A DNA stretch of 64,000 bases, taken from NCBI GenBank assembly GCA_943787595.1, contig CALSNA010000001.1:62001-126000 (forward strand), in the 5' to 3' direction. Both the position numbers and the translations under genes were made by a program. The DNA is from an uncultured Pseudomonadales bacterium (GTDB lineage: Bacteria; Pseudomonadota; Gammaproteobacteria; Pseudomonadales; Balneatricaceae). A model generated the notes under the pieces. It was not told the origin of the DNA and ran no database searches. It was given only the letters and a program-made list of their open reading frames with translations. Shown here one piece after another: positions 30,110-43,810 of the stretch (positions are counted from its first letter, which is position 1; each line of letters opens with the position of its first letter).

Positions 30110-30366
30110 TTATCCACATTATAAACAGTTAATCCACAGTTTTTAATAGGATTTTTCATAGGGTAAATTAAAAATTTATAAATATAATAAATGTCTGTTT
30201 TATATATAAAAAATTATATCAAATACCTGTTTAAAAAATACCCATTTAACAGTTAAATTTAGAAGTAAAGGTAAAATTTGGATCAATTGGTTAAGTAAGC
30301 TATCTAACTATGGTAGTTAAAACTGTGAATAAGAACACTATTATATTTATAACAAGCTGTGCATAA
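30110..30366. other. Probable replication origin (oriC) with DnaA boxes
   Basis: Three exact TTATNCACA boxes are visible: TTATCCACA (30110-30118), TGTGAATAA (30324-30332, minus) and TGTGCATAA (30358-30366, minus). A one-mismatch box TAATCCACA lies at 30130-30138. The flanks from about 29880 to 30690 are extremely AT-rich, suited to unwinding, and carry no gene. mnmG, rsmG, parA and parB directly downstream are the classic origin-proximal genes. IHF sites and GC-skew could not be judged. Confidence 0.72.
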
Positions 30367-30697
30367 TTTAAATACTCAAAAAATTTAACTATCTATCAAT
30401 AGCTTACCCATAGCATTAAATACTACCTAGACAATGTTATAATTTTTGTAACTACATATTATAAAAGGATTTTTTTTAGTTAATTACAGTTAATATGATG
30501 CTATATTATAGTAGTAATAAGAATTAATATAATTTAAATAATTCTTTATAAAGAAGCTAAACATTTTCAATATGTAGATGTACTAAAATAGTCATAAACC
30601 ACTAAATATTAGTAACCTATGTCATATATCTTATGTTTAAAAGCCATAAAATTGGCTATAATACCAACCGTAATTGGTTAGGATAGGGCCTCATAAA

Positions 30698-32602
30698 GTG
30701 AAATTTCCGGATCAGTTTAATGTTATTGTTATTGGTGGTGGTCATGCTGGTACAGAAGCAGCTTTGGCTGCTTCTCGCCTGGGAGCAAAAACCTTATTGT
30801 TAACTGATAACCTTGATACCCTTGGGCAGATGTCATGTAACCCAGCTATTGGTGGTATTGGTAAAAGCCAGTTAGTACGAGAAATTGACGCTCTTGGTGG
30901 AGTTATGGCACGAGTAACCGACCAAGCTGGTATTCAATTTCGTGTATTAAATGCTCGTAAAGGTCCTGCTGTCAGGGCAACTCGTGCCCAAGCTGATCGC
31001 TCTCTTTACCGCCAGGGTATTTATAAACAGCTACAACAACAAGTCAATTTGACGTTGTTTCAGCAATCTGTTGATGACTTGTTGGTAGAAAATGGCCAGA
31101 TCAATGGTGTTGTAACCAAACTGGGGGTGCAATTTCACAGCCAGCAGGTTATTTTGTGTGCAGGTACTTTTCTAGGTGGGATAATTCATATTGGATTACA
31201 GCATTACCAAGGCGGACGAGCTGGAGATCCACCATCTAATAATTTGGCCCTAAGGTTACGAGAATTGTCGTTACAGGTGAAGCGTCTCAAAACAGGTACT
31301 CCGCCGCGTATTGACCGACGTAGCGTTGATTTCTCTGTAATGCAACAACAGCCAGGAGATACACCAACACCAGTTATGTCTTTTCTGGGAAAAGTAGATG
31401 AACATCCACGTCAAGTCTGTTGCTACATTACCCATACTAATAGCAAGACCCATAATTTTATTCGATCTGGACTGGATCGTTCACCTTTGTATACGGGAGT
31501 CATTGATGGAGTTGGTCCTCGATATTGCCCGTCTATTGAGGATAAAATTGTACGCTTTGCTGATAAAGAGAATCACCAGATATTTGTTGAGCCAGAAGGA
31601 TTAGATAGTGTCGAACTTTATCCCAATGGAATATCGACTAGTTTACCTTTTGATGTACAACTGCAATTGGTTCGTTCCATTAAGGGCTTTGAAAACGCCC
31701 ATATAATTCGCCCTGGTTATGCCATCGAATACGACTATCTTAATCCTCAGGATTTGAAGCCAAGCCTGGAAACAAGGGTACTTCAAGGTTTATATTTTGC
31801 GGGTCAGATTAATGGTACAACCGGCTATGAAGAAGCTGCAGCACAAGGTTTGCTTGCCGGTACTAATGCTGCGCTGCGTTCGCAAGATCGAGATAGTTGG
31901 TTGCCCTTACGTAATGAGGCTTATTTGGGGGTTATGGTGGATGATTTGATCACTAACGGTACAAGTGAACCTTACCGCATGTTTACTAGCCGAGCTGAAT
32001 ATCGTCTGTTGCTGCGTGAGGATAACGCAGATATCCGACTTACTGAACAGGGTTATAAGATCGGCTTGGTTGATACAGAACGCTGGCGTTTATTGTGTGA
32101 AAAACGTGAACAAATTGAGTTACAAAAACAACGCATGATCGATATTAGAGTGAACCCTAATAATGGTTTGGGCCACGTTATTGGCCAGCATCTTGGCCAA
32201 CCTCTGACTAAAGAAACTCACTTACTTGAGTTATTAAAACGCCCACAACTTCAATATTCCCAATTAAGTAAATGGGCTCAGCTGCCAGAAGTAGAGCAAC
32301 AAGTTGGTGAACAAATACAGATAGACATTAAATATGCGGGCTATATTGATCGTCAAAAACAAGAAATTGAACGTTTACAACGTAATGAAAATACCATTAT
32401 ACCAATGACAACTGATTATAAAGCCATCAGTGGTTTATCGACTGAAGCTTGCACTAAACTCATAAATCAGCGTCCAACAACCTTGGGTCGAGCTAGTCGT
32501 ATTCAAGGAGTTACTCCAGCAGCTATATCTTTGCTGCTTATTCATTTGAAAAAAAACAAAATGCAACAGGTAGATACTACAAAGACTAATGATTTGGATT
32601 AA
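30698..32602 (+). CDS. mnmG: tRNA uridine 5-carboxymethylaminomethyl modification enzyme MnmG (GidA)
   Basis: FAD enzyme acting with MnmE to place the (c)mnm5 group on U34 of tRNAs. FAD motif [17 protein letters not shown] at the N-terminus, [20 protein letters not shown], the conserved Cys in [28 protein letters not shown], and a C-terminal helical domain with [13 protein letters not shown] and [11 protein letters not shown]. The start is GTG 30698 ([11 protein letters not shown], as E. coli MFYPDPFDVII), with AGGATAGGG upstream; TTG 30674 is rejected. 634 residues. First gene after the origin region. Confidence 0.97.
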   Translation: MKFPDQFNVIVIGGGHAGTEAALAASRLGAKTLLLTDNLDTLGQMSCNPAIGGIGKSQLVREIDALGGVMARVTDQAGIQFRVLNARKGPAVRATRAQADRSLYRQGIYKQLQQQVNLTLFQQSVDDLLVENGQINGVVTKLGVQFHSQQVILCAGTFLGGIIHIGLQHYQGGRAGDPPSNNLALRLRELSLQVKRLKTGTPPRIDRRSVDFSVMQQQPGDTPTPVMSFLGKVDEHPRQVCCYITHTNSKTHNFIRSGLDRSPLYTGVIDGVGPRYCPSIEDKIVRFADKENHQIFVEPEGLDSVELYPNGISTSLPFDVQLQLVRSIKGFENAHIIRPGYAIEYDYLNPQDLKPSLETRVLQGLYFAGQINGTTGYEEAAAQGLLAGTNAALRSQDRDSWLPLRNEAYLGVMVDDLITNGTSEPYRMFTSRAEYRLLLREDNADIRLTEQGYKIGLVDTERWRLLCEKREQIELQKQRMIDIRVNPNNGLGHVIGQHLGQPLTKETHLLELLKRPQLQYSQLSKWAQLPEVEQQVGEQIQIDIKYAGYIDRQKQEIERLQRNENTIIPMTTDYKAISGLSTEACTKLINQRPTTLGRASRIQGVTPAAISLLLIHLKKNKMQQVDTTKTNDLD

Positions 32603-32607
32603 CGTCG

Positions 32608-33264
32608 GTGGATAAGGAAACAAAAAATAGCAAGCTTTATAAACAACAGCTTGAGCAAGGTTGCCAAAAACTGGGTTTACAGCTCAGTTCAATCCAATAT
32701 GACCGATTGATTAATTACTTGCAACAACTGAAACAATGGAATCAAATTTATAATTTTACTGCCATTCATCACTTACAAGATATGGTAAATCTGCACTTAT
32801 TAGATAGTTTATCTTTAGTGTCCGTACTTTTGGATAAGACAATTAGCCGAATTATTGACGTGGGAACCGGAGCTGGATTGCCCGGATTAGTTTTAGCTAT
32901 CGTAATGCCAGATAAACAATTTACCTTATTAGATGCAAATGGTAAAAAAATACGTTTTTTGAAACAGATTAAACACGATCTTCAACTAGATAATATTAAT
33001 CTACAATTAACCAGAGCAGAGCAATTCAAGCCTGATCAATGCTATGATCGGGTAATATCAAGAGCTTTTGCTTCCTTACCTGATATGCTGTGTCAAACGA
33101 GTCATCTGGTTTGTCAAACGGGCCAGTTTATTGCCATGAAGGGTCGCTATCCAGAGTCTGAAATAGCTTGTTTACCAGATCAATTCATTTTGCTGAATAG
33201 TCAAGCATTAAGAGTCCCTGGTATAGCAGCACAACGCTATCTGATTTATGTGGGCTTAAAATAA
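32608..33264 (+). CDS. rsmG: 16S rRNA (guanine-527-N7)-methyltransferase RsmG (GidB)
   Basis: Class I SAM methyltransferase that makes m7G527 in 16S rRNA. The SAM motif is IIDVGTGAGLPGLVLAIV; NFTAIHHLQDMVNLHLLDSL, TLLDANGKKIRFLKQ and VISRAFASL are family signatures. GTG 32608 begins five bases after the mnmG stop, in the usual mnmG-rsmG-parA order. 218 residues. Confidence 0.95.
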   Translation: MDKETKNSKLYKQQLEQGCQKLGLQLSSIQYDRLINYLQQLKQWNQIYNFTAIHHLQDMVNLHLLDSLSLVSVLLDKTISRIIDVGTGAGLPGLVLAIVMPDKQFTLLDANGKKIRFLKQIKHDLQLDNINLQLTRAEQFKPDQCYDRVISRAFASLPDMLCQTSHLVCQTGQFIAMKGRYPESEIACLPDQFILLNSQALRVPGIAAQRYLIYVGLK

Positions 33265-33310
33265 GTTTGATTGATTAAATAGTTCGATCAATATGTAACT
33301 GGAAAAATTT

Positions 33311-34078
33311 GTGCGCAAAATAGTAGCAATAACTAATCAAAAGGGTGGCGTTGGAAAAACCACCACTTGCGTTAATCTTGCAGCTTCTTTAGCAGCCAAC
33401 GGAAACCGAATTTTGTTGATTGATCTTGATCCTCAGGGCAACGCTACTACGGGTAGTGGCATTGATAAAAACCAGTTGCGTTACTCAATGCTAGATGTTT
33501 TGAGTAACCCTGAAAATATACGCCAAGTCATACAACTAAAAACACCTGCCGGTTATGACTTGTTGCCCGCTAACAGTGATCTGACAGCATCAGAGGTTTC
33601 CTTGCTTGAATCCGATAACAAAGAAGCTCGTCTTAAGATAGCAGTTCAAAAAGTACTACAAGATTATGATTTTGCTTTAATTGACTGTCCCCCGTCATTA
33701 AACATGCTTACTGTTAATGCTCTGGCTTGTGCTAATAGCGTATTAATCCCCATGCAATGTGAGTACTATGCTCTGGAAGGGATCAGCGCTTTGTTGAATA
33801 CGATCAAGGTAATTAAGCAAAGCATTAATCCTAAGCTAATCATTGAGGGCATTTTACGAACTATGTATGATCCCCGCAATAGTTTAACCAATGATGTTTC
33901 ACGTCAATTGATCAATCACTTTAGTCACTTGGTCTACCGTACAGTGATTCCACGTAATATACGTTTGGCAGAGGCCCCCAGTCATGGTCTGCCAGTACTG
34001 TTATACGATAAACATTCCCGTGGTTCAGCAGCTTATCGAACGCTTGCTAATGAATTTATTCGCGAACAAAACGGCTAA
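33311..34078 (+). CDS. parA: Chromosome partitioning ATPase ParA (Soj)
   Basis: Deviant Walker-type ATPase that moves the origin by cycling on the nucleoid with ParB-parS. Deviant Walker A NQKGGVGKTTTCVNLA, Walker A' IDLDPQGNATTG and Walker B LIDCPPSLNMLT. 255 residues without an N-terminal helix-turn-helix, so it is the chromosomal small type. Start GTG 33311 preceded by CTGGAAAA. parB follows 28 bases after the stop. Confidence 0.95.
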   Translation: MRKIVAITNQKGGVGKTTTCVNLAASLAANGNRILLIDLDPQGNATTGSGIDKNQLRYSMLDVLSNPENIRQVIQLKTPAGYDLLPANSDLTASEVSLLESDNKEARLKIAVQKVLQDYDFALIDCPPSLNMLTVNALACANSVLIPMQCEYYALEGISALLNTIKVIKQSINPKLIIEGILRTMYDPRNSLTNDVSRQLINHFSHLVYRTVIPRNIRLAEAPSHGLPVLLYDKHSRGSAAYRTLANEFIREQNG

Positions 34079-34106
34079 TTTGGACAGTAATAGGAGTGTC
34101 TTGTTA

Positions 34107-34982
34107 ATGGTTAAAAAACGTGGCTTAAGTCGGGGTTTAGAAGCACTTTTACAGGGATCCAGCAGTCTAGATACTGATTTTAATTCACAGCAAAGTGACA
34201 ATAATATAAGGGAAATACCTGTTGAGTGGTTACAACGAGGCAACTTCCAACCTAGGCGTGATATGGATCAAGATTCTCTAGCAGATCTGGCTAGTTCTAT
34301 TAGCAACTATGGTATGATGCAACCAATCACAGTTCGATCTGTTGGTATAGATCGTTATGAGATTATTGCTGGCGAACGTCGTTGGAGAGCAGCTCAACAG
34401 GCTTGTTTAACTACCGTGCCAGTACTAATTCGTAATGTTACTGACGAAGATGCCCTGGCTTTGGCTCTGATAGAGAATATCCAGAGAGAAGATCTTAATC
34501 CTATTGACGAGGCAATGGCACTGCAGCGACTGCAAACTGAATTTGCCATGACTCAACAGCAACTGGCTAATACAGTGGGTAGGTCTCGTAGTACCATTGC
34601 CAATATACTACGTTTGACAAAATTGAAGCTAGAAGTTCAGCAGATGATAAAACATGGTGATCTAGAGATGGGCCATGCTCGCGCTTTACTATCTTTGCCA
34701 CAAGACCAGCAATATGAATTGGCTCGGGAAATATCTGAAAAGGGTCTATCTGTTAGACAAACTGAAGCATTAGTGCGTAAAAGACTGAATCAATCGAAGC
34801 AAAAAACCGTATCTAAGCACACTGATCCAGATATGCAAAATCTTGAAGAAAGTTTATCAACCTTTCTTGGATCGTCTGTGCTCATTCAGCAAACAGCCCA
34901 AGGCAAGGGCAAACTTGTTATTAAATACGCAAGCTTTGATCAATTGGACGGCATTATCGAACGCTTTGATATCAAGCCTTAG
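34107..34982 (+). CDS. parB: Chromosome partitioning protein ParB (Spo0J)
   Basis: CTP-dependent clamp that loads on parS sites and recruits ParA and SMC. The N-terminus KKRGLSRGLEALL is typical of chromosomal ParB. The ParB/Srx CTP-binding domain holds IPVEWLQRGNFQPRRDMD and IIAGERRWRAAQ; the helix-turn-helix is QQLANTVGRSRSTIANILRL; a C-terminal dimerisation domain ends the protein. ATG 34107 with TAGGAG ten bases upstream; the longer open frame overlapping parA is rejected. 291 residues. Confidence 0.96.
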   Translation: MVKKRGLSRGLEALLQGSSSLDTDFNSQQSDNNIREIPVEWLQRGNFQPRRDMDQDSLADLASSISNYGMMQPITVRSVGIDRYEIIAGERRWRAAQQACLTTVPVLIRNVTDEDALALALIENIQREDLNPIDEAMALQRLQTEFAMTQQQLANTVGRSRSTIANILRLTKLKLEVQQMIKHGDLEMGHARALLSLPQDQQYELAREISEKGLSVRQTEALVRKRLNQSKQKTVSKHTDPDMQNLEESLSTFLGSSVLIQQTAQGKGKLVIKYASFDQLDGIIERFDIKP

Positions 34983-35137
34983 AAATTAAGACTAAAATCA
35001 AACTGAGTAATGATGATTCAATAATGATGTTAATTAACCCAAAATTATTGAGTTTGACGAACAAATTCATTATAATATCGATCAAATTTTTAAGCATTAA
35101 ATGTTATAAAATATCACTTTAGAAGTAAGATTGCTCC

Positions 35138-35515
35138 ATGAGCGCCATAGATAAGGCAACTGTTCGTATATCCAGAATACTGTGGGTACACTTAATACTA
35201 ACGTTGTCACTTTCAATAGTGGTATGTGTATTTAATGAAATAATTGGTTATTCAGTTCTACTAGGTGGATTAATTTATAATCTTCCCGCGCGACTGGCTC
35301 TAAAGAGAGAACAATTCGCGAGCAAAAAAGAAAAATTTGATGCTAGCAAAGTACTAGGCTGGATGTACCGAAACGAATTGCTAAAGATAGGTTTAACTAC
35401 GGCTCTCCTGACAGTGGTTTTTGTTTTTTTACGACCTATTCATAGCCTAGCTCTATTATGCACTTACATTGGTTCGCATGTCTTAGCAAATGTTCTTTCA
35501 GTGCTTATAGATTAA
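35138..35515 (+). CDS. atpI: ATP synthase protein I (AtpI)
   Basis: Small membrane protein (125 residues) at the head of the atp operon, thought to help assemble the c-ring. It shows four hydrophobic segments (about 12-32, 36-48, 80-96, 100-122) with charged linker KREQFASKKEKFDASKV. Sequence conservation in this family is low; the call rests mainly on position and topology. Confidence 0.85.
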   Translation: MSAIDKATVRISRILWVHLILTLSLSIVVCVFNEIIGYSVLLGGLIYNLPARLALKREQFASKKEKFDASKVLGWMYRNELLKIGLTTALLTVVFVFLRPIHSLALLCTYIGSHVLANVLSVLID

Positions 35516-36376
<861 letters not shown>

Positions 36377-36385
36377 CTGAATTAA

Positions 36386-36652
<267 letters not shown>

Positions 36653-36693
36653 TAAGCCATCTATTTTCAACCTGAACCAAAAGAGGTGTAGGT

Positions 36694-37164
36694 ATGAATA
36701 TCAACATGACCATCATTGGTCAGTTAATTGCTTTCATCATTTTTGTGATGATATGCATGAAGTATATTTGGCCAGTACTGATTGAAACTCTAACTGAGAG
36801 ACAACAGAAAATTGCTGAAGGCCTAGAAGCTTCTGATCTTGCCAAGCGTGATTTGGAAAAAGCACAGCAGACAGCGAATGAGACTATAAAATCCAGTAAG
36901 CTGCAGGCTGCAGATATCATTGATCAAGCAAATAAGCGCGCTAACCAAATTATCGATGAGGCCAAAGTCAACGCTCAAACTGAAGGCGATCGTATCAAGG
37001 TTATGGCACAGGCAGAAATTGAACAAGAAACGAATCGTGCGAAGGAAGCGTTGCGAGGTCAAGTTGCTACTTTGGCTGTTGCTGGAGCAGAAAAAATCCT
37101 AGGTGCTTCAATTGATATGGCACATCATCAGAAGATCGTTGATAAATTGGCAACAGAACTCTAA
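36694..37164 (+). CDS. atpF: ATP synthase F0 subunit b
   Basis: Peripheral stalk subunit: one N-terminal membrane helix (about residues 5-26) and a long, charged coiled coil thereafter with [18 protein letters not shown] and KANQIIDEA-like repeats. 156 residues, exactly the E. coli length. Start ATG 36694. Confidence 0.95.
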   Translation: MNINMTIIGQLIAFIIFVMICMKYIWPVLIETLTERQQKIAEGLEASDLAKRDLEKAQQTANETIKSSKLQAADIIDQANKRANQIIDEAKVNAQTEGDRIKVMAQAEIEQETNRAKEALRGQVATLAVAGAEKILGASIDMAHHQKIVDKLATEL

Positions 37165-37176
37165 GTGGGGTAAATG

Positions 37177-37719
37177 ATGGCTGAATCCACTACTATCGCT
37201 CGACCCTACACCAAAGCTGTTTTTGAAACAGCATTAATACAGGACGATTTATCCGGTTGGTCAGCAATTTTGAGTCTAGCTTCATCAATAGTATCTGAAG
37301 CACGAGTCAAACTTGTACTGGACAATCCATCGCTAACTGCTGAACAGAAGGCCCAGATGTTAATTAACGTTTGTGCTAAAAGTCTGTCTTTATCGAAACA
37401 GGCTAAAAATTTCCTACATCTGTTAGCCCAAAAACAACGCTTATCATTTCTGCCTGAAATTTACCGGCTATATGAACTAATGAAAGCGAACCAAGAAAAA
37501 TCAGTCGATGTTTCTATTACCAGTGCCTTTGACCTAAGTCATGCACAACAAGATCATTTGGCTCGGGTATTGAGCTCCAAGTTATCCCGCAATGTTAACA
37601 TTAGTAGTACTACTGACCCATCTTTACTTGGAGGTGTTATGATTCGATCCAATGATCAAGTCATTGATGGTTCTGTACGTGGAAAACTGGGAAAACTGGC
37701 TGAAGCCATGAATGCCTGA
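37177..37719 (+). CDS. atpH: ATP synthase F1 subunit delta
   Basis: Stalk subunit joining b to the top of F1. [19 protein letters not shown] at the start and [20 protein letters not shown] near the end are diagnostic. Tandem ATGs occur at 37174 and 37177; the second has better spacing to GTGGGG and gives the Pseudomonas-like N-terminus. The gene runs to within 16 bases of the atpA start. Confidence 0.94.
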   Translation: MAESTTIARPYTKAVFETALIQDDLSGWSAILSLASSIVSEARVKLVLDNPSLTAEQKAQMLINVCAKSLSLSKQAKNFLHLLAQKQRLSFLPEIYRLYELMKANQEKSVDVSITSAFDLSHAQQDHLARVLSSKLSRNVNISSTTDPSLLGGVMIRSNDQVIDGSVRGKLGKLAEAMNA

Positions 37720-37735
37720 GTATGAGGAAAAAAGC

Positions 37736-39280
37736 ATGCAGCAACTGAATCCTTCAGAGATCAGCGAAATAATCAAGAAAAATATTGAACAGCTTGATGT
37801 CTCTTCCGAGGCCCATAATGAGGGCACTATAGTCAATGTATCCGATGGTATCGTTCTTATACATGGATTGGCTGAAGTTATGTACGGGGAAATGATTGAA
37901 TTTCCTGGCCGTATCTATGGTATGGCTCTTAATTTGGAGCGTGACTCGGTAGGTGCCGTGGTTTTGGGTGATTATGAAGGTCTTATTGAAGGCCAGACAG
38001 CCCGCTGTACAGGTCGAATCCTAGAAGTACCAGTAGGTCCACAATTACTGGGCCGGGTTGTAGATGGTTTGGGTAACGCTATTGACGGTAAGGGCCCGAT
38101 TGAAGCCACGTTAACTGATGCAGTTGAAAAAGTTGCTCCTGGGGTTATTGAACGTAAGTCTGTTGATCAGCCAGTACAAATTGGTCTCAAGGCAATTGAT
38201 GCTATGGTCCCTATTGGCCGTGGTCAGAGAGAGTTAATTATAGGTGATCGTCAAACTGGTAAATCAGCAATTGCTATTGACGCTATTATTAACCAGAAAG
38301 GTACTGGTATTAAGTGTATCTATGTTGCCATTGGCCAGAAGCAGTCTACCGTTGCTAGCGTAGTACGCATGCTAGAACAGCATGATGCTATGGAGCATAC
38401 TATCGTGGTTAACGCAGGAGCAGCAGATTCTGCCGCTATGCAGTTTCTAGCACCTTATGCTGGATGTACTATGGGTGAATACTTCCGTGATAGGGGTGAA
38501 GATGCTTTAATTATTTATGATGATCTAACCAAACAGGCTTGGGCATATCGTCAAATATCTTTATTGCTGAGGCGTCCGCCAGGTCGTGAAGCTTACCCTG
38601 GCGATGTGTTTTATTTACATTCACGGTTGCTTGAACGAGCCTCTCGAGTCAACTCAGATTATGTGGAAGAGTTTACTAACGGAGCAGTCAAGGGAAAAAC
38701 AGGGTCTCTAACTGCTCTGCCTGTGATTGAAACACAAGCAGGTGATGTGTCAGCCTTTGTACCAACCAACGTTATTTCGATTACAGATGGTCAGATATTT
38801 TTGGAGACAGATCTATTTAACTCAGGTATTCGTCCTGCTATAAATGCTGGGCTATCCGTTTCCCGAGTCGGTGGTGCTGCACAAACAAAAATTATCAAAA
38901 AATTGGGTGGTGGTGTACGTTTGGCGTTAGCCCAGTATCGTGAGTTAGCTGCTTTTGCCCAGTTTGCATCGGATCTTGATGATGCTACTCGGGCCCAGCT
39001 AGAGCACGGACAGAGTGTTACTGAGTTAATGAAGCAAAATCAATATTCACCCATGAGTGTGGCTCAAATGGCGATTAGTCTATATGCTGCTAACGAAGGC
39101 TACTTGGAAGACATTGAGCTCAACAAGTTGGGTGATTTTGAATCTGCTTTATTAGCATATATGAACAGTGAACATAGTATAGTGATGGACCATGTCAATC
39201 AATCAGGTGATTATAATGACGATATCGCTGCTCAATTGAAAGCTTGTGTAGAGCAGTTTAAGGCAACCCAGTCGTGGTAA
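37736..39280 (+). CDS. atpA: ATP synthase F1 subunit alpha
   Basis: Non-catalytic nucleotide-binding F1 subunit. Start [20 protein letters not shown]-loop [26 protein letters not shown], and the arginine finger in [22 protein letters not shown] 37736 with GAGG eight bases upstream; the longer frame from 37712 overlapping atpH is rejected. 514 residues, ending KATQSW as in E. coli. Confidence 0.97.
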   Translation: MQQLNPSEISEIIKKNIEQLDVSSEAHNEGTIVNVSDGIVLIHGLAEVMYGEMIEFPGRIYGMALNLERDSVGAVVLGDYEGLIEGQTARCTGRILEVPVGPQLLGRVVDGLGNAIDGKGPIEATLTDAVEKVAPGVIERKSVDQPVQIGLKAIDAMVPIGRGQRELIIGDRQTGKSAIAIDAIINQKGTGIKCIYVAIGQKQSTVASVVRMLEQHDAMEHTIVVNAGAADSAAMQFLAPYAGCTMGEYFRDRGEDALIIYDDLTKQAWAYRQISLLLRRPPGREAYPGDVFYLHSRLLERASRVNSDYVEEFTNGAVKGKTGSLTALPVIETQAGDVSAFVPTNVISITDGQIFLETDLFNSGIRPAINAGLSVSRVGGAAQTKIIKKLGGGVRLALAQYRELAAFAQFASDLDDATRAQLEHGQSVTELMKQNQYSPMSVAQMAISLYAANEGYLEDIELNKLGDFESALLAYMNSEHSIVMDHVNQSGDYNDDIAAQLKACVEQFKATQSW

Positions 39281-39340
39281 CCGTAGTCTGCGATGGTAGA
39301 TTATTGATTAAATCAGGGAATTAAATAGTAGGTAAGGAAT

Positions 39341-41622
<2,282 letters not shown>

Positions 41623-41659
41623 TAGGGCTTGCAGACTAAATTTGGGTGAGGACAGTAAT

Positions 41660-42085
41660 ATGGCAACAACGGTACATTGTGATATCGTTAGTTCAGAGAA
41701 ATCGATCTTTTCTGGCCAGGTTGAATTTGTTTCTCTGACTGGAAGTCTGGGTGATCTAGGAATTACTCCGGGTCATGCCCCACTACTTAGTGGTATTAAA
41801 CCAGGCCCAGTTGAACTGCGTACTGCAGAAGGTAAAGAAGAAGTTTTTTATATTTCTGGTGGGTTTTTAGAAGTTCAGCCTCAAAAAGTCACTTTATTGG
41901 TTGACACGGTTCTACATTCTCATGATTTGAATGAAGTTGCTGCAGAAGAAGCTCGGCGTTACGCCCAACAAGCAATGACAGATCAACCTGCTAACTTTGA
42001 GTATTCTAAAGTGGCTATTCAGTTGGCCGAAGCAACTGCACAACTACGTACATTACGCCAGATTCGAAAAAAGTTGGGGCAATGA
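41660..42085 (+). CDS. atpC: ATP synthase F1 subunit epsilon
   Basis: Regulatory rotor subunit with a beta-sandwich ([38 protein letters not shown]) and a C-terminal helical hairpin. ATG 41660 with GTGAGGA upstream; the longer frame overlapping atpD is rejected. 141 residues. Last gene of the atp operon, followed by a terminator. Confidence 0.95.
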   Translation: MATTVHCDIVSSEKSIFSGQVEFVSLTGSLGDLGITPGHAPLLSGIKPGPVELRTAEGKEEVFYISGGFLEVQPQKVTLLVDTVLHSHDLNEVAAEEARRYAQQAMTDQPANFEYSKVAIQLAEATAQLRTLRQIRKKLGQ

Positions 42086-42139
42086 TCCAAAATATCTGTC
42101 CTAGTAATTGAAAGTTTAGTATACAAATGTGCATAGGTA

Positions 42140-42166
42140 AAAGGTGGCTTTAGCCACCTTTATTTA
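42140..42166 (+). terminator. Terminator of the atp operon
   Basis: AAAGGTGGC (42140-42148) pairs with GCCACCTTT (42153-42161) around a TTTA loop, followed by the T-rich tail TATTTATT. A compact GC-containing stem 55 bases after atpC. Confidence 0.8.
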
Positions 42167-42287
42167 TTGTGAAATTAATAATTTCTAATTTTACAATTCA
42201 GTTATTTATTTAACTATTTGAAAATTGCTTGGGCATAAATATTAGCCTTGGGTATTTTTTTGTAGAAAAATACCATATGGAATTATT

Positions 42288-43640
42288 ATGGCGCTAAACG
42301 TAATTATCTTGGCTGCTGGTCAAGGCAGTCGTATGAACTCCCAAAAGGCTAAGGTGCTTCACTTATTGGCTGGAAAGCCTATGCTTTTGCATGTTGTTGA
42401 TTCGGCTTTACAACTGAATCCAGAAGCATTACATGTTGTTGTTGGCCATCAGAAAGAGCAAGTACAGCAGAGCCTACGGCACTTTCCAGTTAACTGCATC
42501 TCCCAAGATCAGCAGTTAGGCACTGGTCATGCTGTTGCCCAGGCTTTGCCTCATATTGATGACCAATCTGTCGTTTTGGTACTGTATGGTGATGTTCCTT
42601 TGGTGCCAGTGCAGATCTTACAAAAACTAGTTTCATGTGTATCTGACCAACAAATAGGCCTCCTTACCGTGGAGTTGCGTGATCCTTCTGGATACGGACG
42701 TATACTGCGTAATACTAGTGGTATGGTGAAGGCTATTGTTGAGCATCGGGACGCTTCTGCCGAACAACAAGCGATCCATGAAGTTAATACAGGTATTATG
42801 GCCATCAAAGCACATTGTCTGCATTCCTGGTTACCATTGCTCAGTGCCAAAAATGCTCAGCAGGAACTTTATCTGACTGACATTATTGCCAGTGCTGTTG
42901 CTAACCAGATTAGTATAGCTACTATATCTCCTCAGCTTGAACAGCAGGTAAAAGGGGTTAATGATCTGGTACAGCTGGCTCAATTAGAGCGTTGGTATCA
43001 GTTGCAGCAAGCACATCAGTTTATGCAGCAGGGTTTGCAATTAGCTGATCCAGAGCGTTTTGATTTGCGTGGCGAATTGATATTAGGACGTGACATTAGC
43101 ATTGATATTAATGTGGTCTTAGAAGGTCATATCTCCTTGGCAGACGGTGTTATTATTGGTCCTAACTGCAGCTTGAAGAATGTGCGAATTGGTTCTGGGG
43201 TTAAAATCAAAGCCAATAGTGTGCTGGAGGATGCTGAGGTAGGTGATAGTTGTGAAATAGGTCCCTTTGCTCGCCTGCGACCCGGTACTAAAATGGCTGC
43301 TGGTGCTAAAATAGGTAATTTTGTAGAGACTAAACAGTCTAATATTGGTACTGGAGCTAAAGTTAACCATTTTACTTATTTAGGCGACTGCCAAGTAGGC
43401 CAACACAGTAATGTTGGTGCAGGCACCATTACCTGTAACTATGATGGTGCTCAAAAACATACGACTATCATAGAAGAAAACGTGTTTGTAGGATCTAATA
43501 CTGCACTGGTAGCTCCGGTAAGAGTTGGTTCTGGTGCTACTATAGGTGCTGGGTCTACTGTAACTAAAGATGTTCCTGCAGATCACCTAGCTATAGGTCG
43601 TGGGCGCCAAGTTAATATCGGTCATTGGAAAAAAAAATAG
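42288..43640 (+). CDS. glmU: Bifunctional GlmU: glucosamine-1-phosphate acetyltransferase / UDP-GlcNAc pyrophosphorylase
   Basis: Makes UDP-GlcNAc for peptidoglycan and lipopolysaccharide. The N-terminal uridylyltransferase domain (about 1-228) has LAAGQGSRMNSQKAKVLH and QLGTGHAVAQALP; the C-terminal left-handed beta-helix (about 250-450) has RLRPGTKMAAGAKIGNFVET and the acetyltransferase region GAGTITCNYDGAQKH. 450 residues (E. coli 456). A small hairpin (42251-42274) lies just before its weak ribosome site. glmS follows, the conserved pairing. Confidence 0.97.
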   Translation: MALNVIILAAGQGSRMNSQKAKVLHLLAGKPMLLHVVDSALQLNPEALHVVVGHQKEQVQQSLRHFPVNCISQDQQLGTGHAVAQALPHIDDQSVVLVLYGDVPLVPVQILQKLVSCVSDQQIGLLTVELRDPSGYGRILRNTSGMVKAIVEHRDASAEQQAIHEVNTGIMAIKAHCLHSWLPLLSAKNAQQELYLTDIIASAVANQISIATISPQLEQQVKGVNDLVQLAQLERWYQLQQAHQFMQQGLQLADPERFDLRGELILGRDISIDINVVLEGHISLADGVIIGPNCSLKNVRIGSGVKIKANSVLEDAEVGDSCEIGPFARLRPGTKMAAGAKIGNFVETKQSNIGTGAKVNHFTYLGDCQVGQHSNVGAGTITCNYDGAQKHTTIIEENVFVGSNTALVAPVRVGSGATIGAGSTVTKDVPADHLAIGRGRQVNIGHWKKK

Positions 43641-43810
43641 TAATTGTATAAGCCACTATTAGTTAATAATAACTAAACTGCTAATTGCATCAACTTTGAC
43701 GTTCTTTTACATCCACTGCAATATCAGTAAAATAAATTTACATAGAGTTGAAAATTTTTTTTAGATCTTCATTATCAAAATAAACTTCTGCTTAATTACA
43801 GAGACAATGT

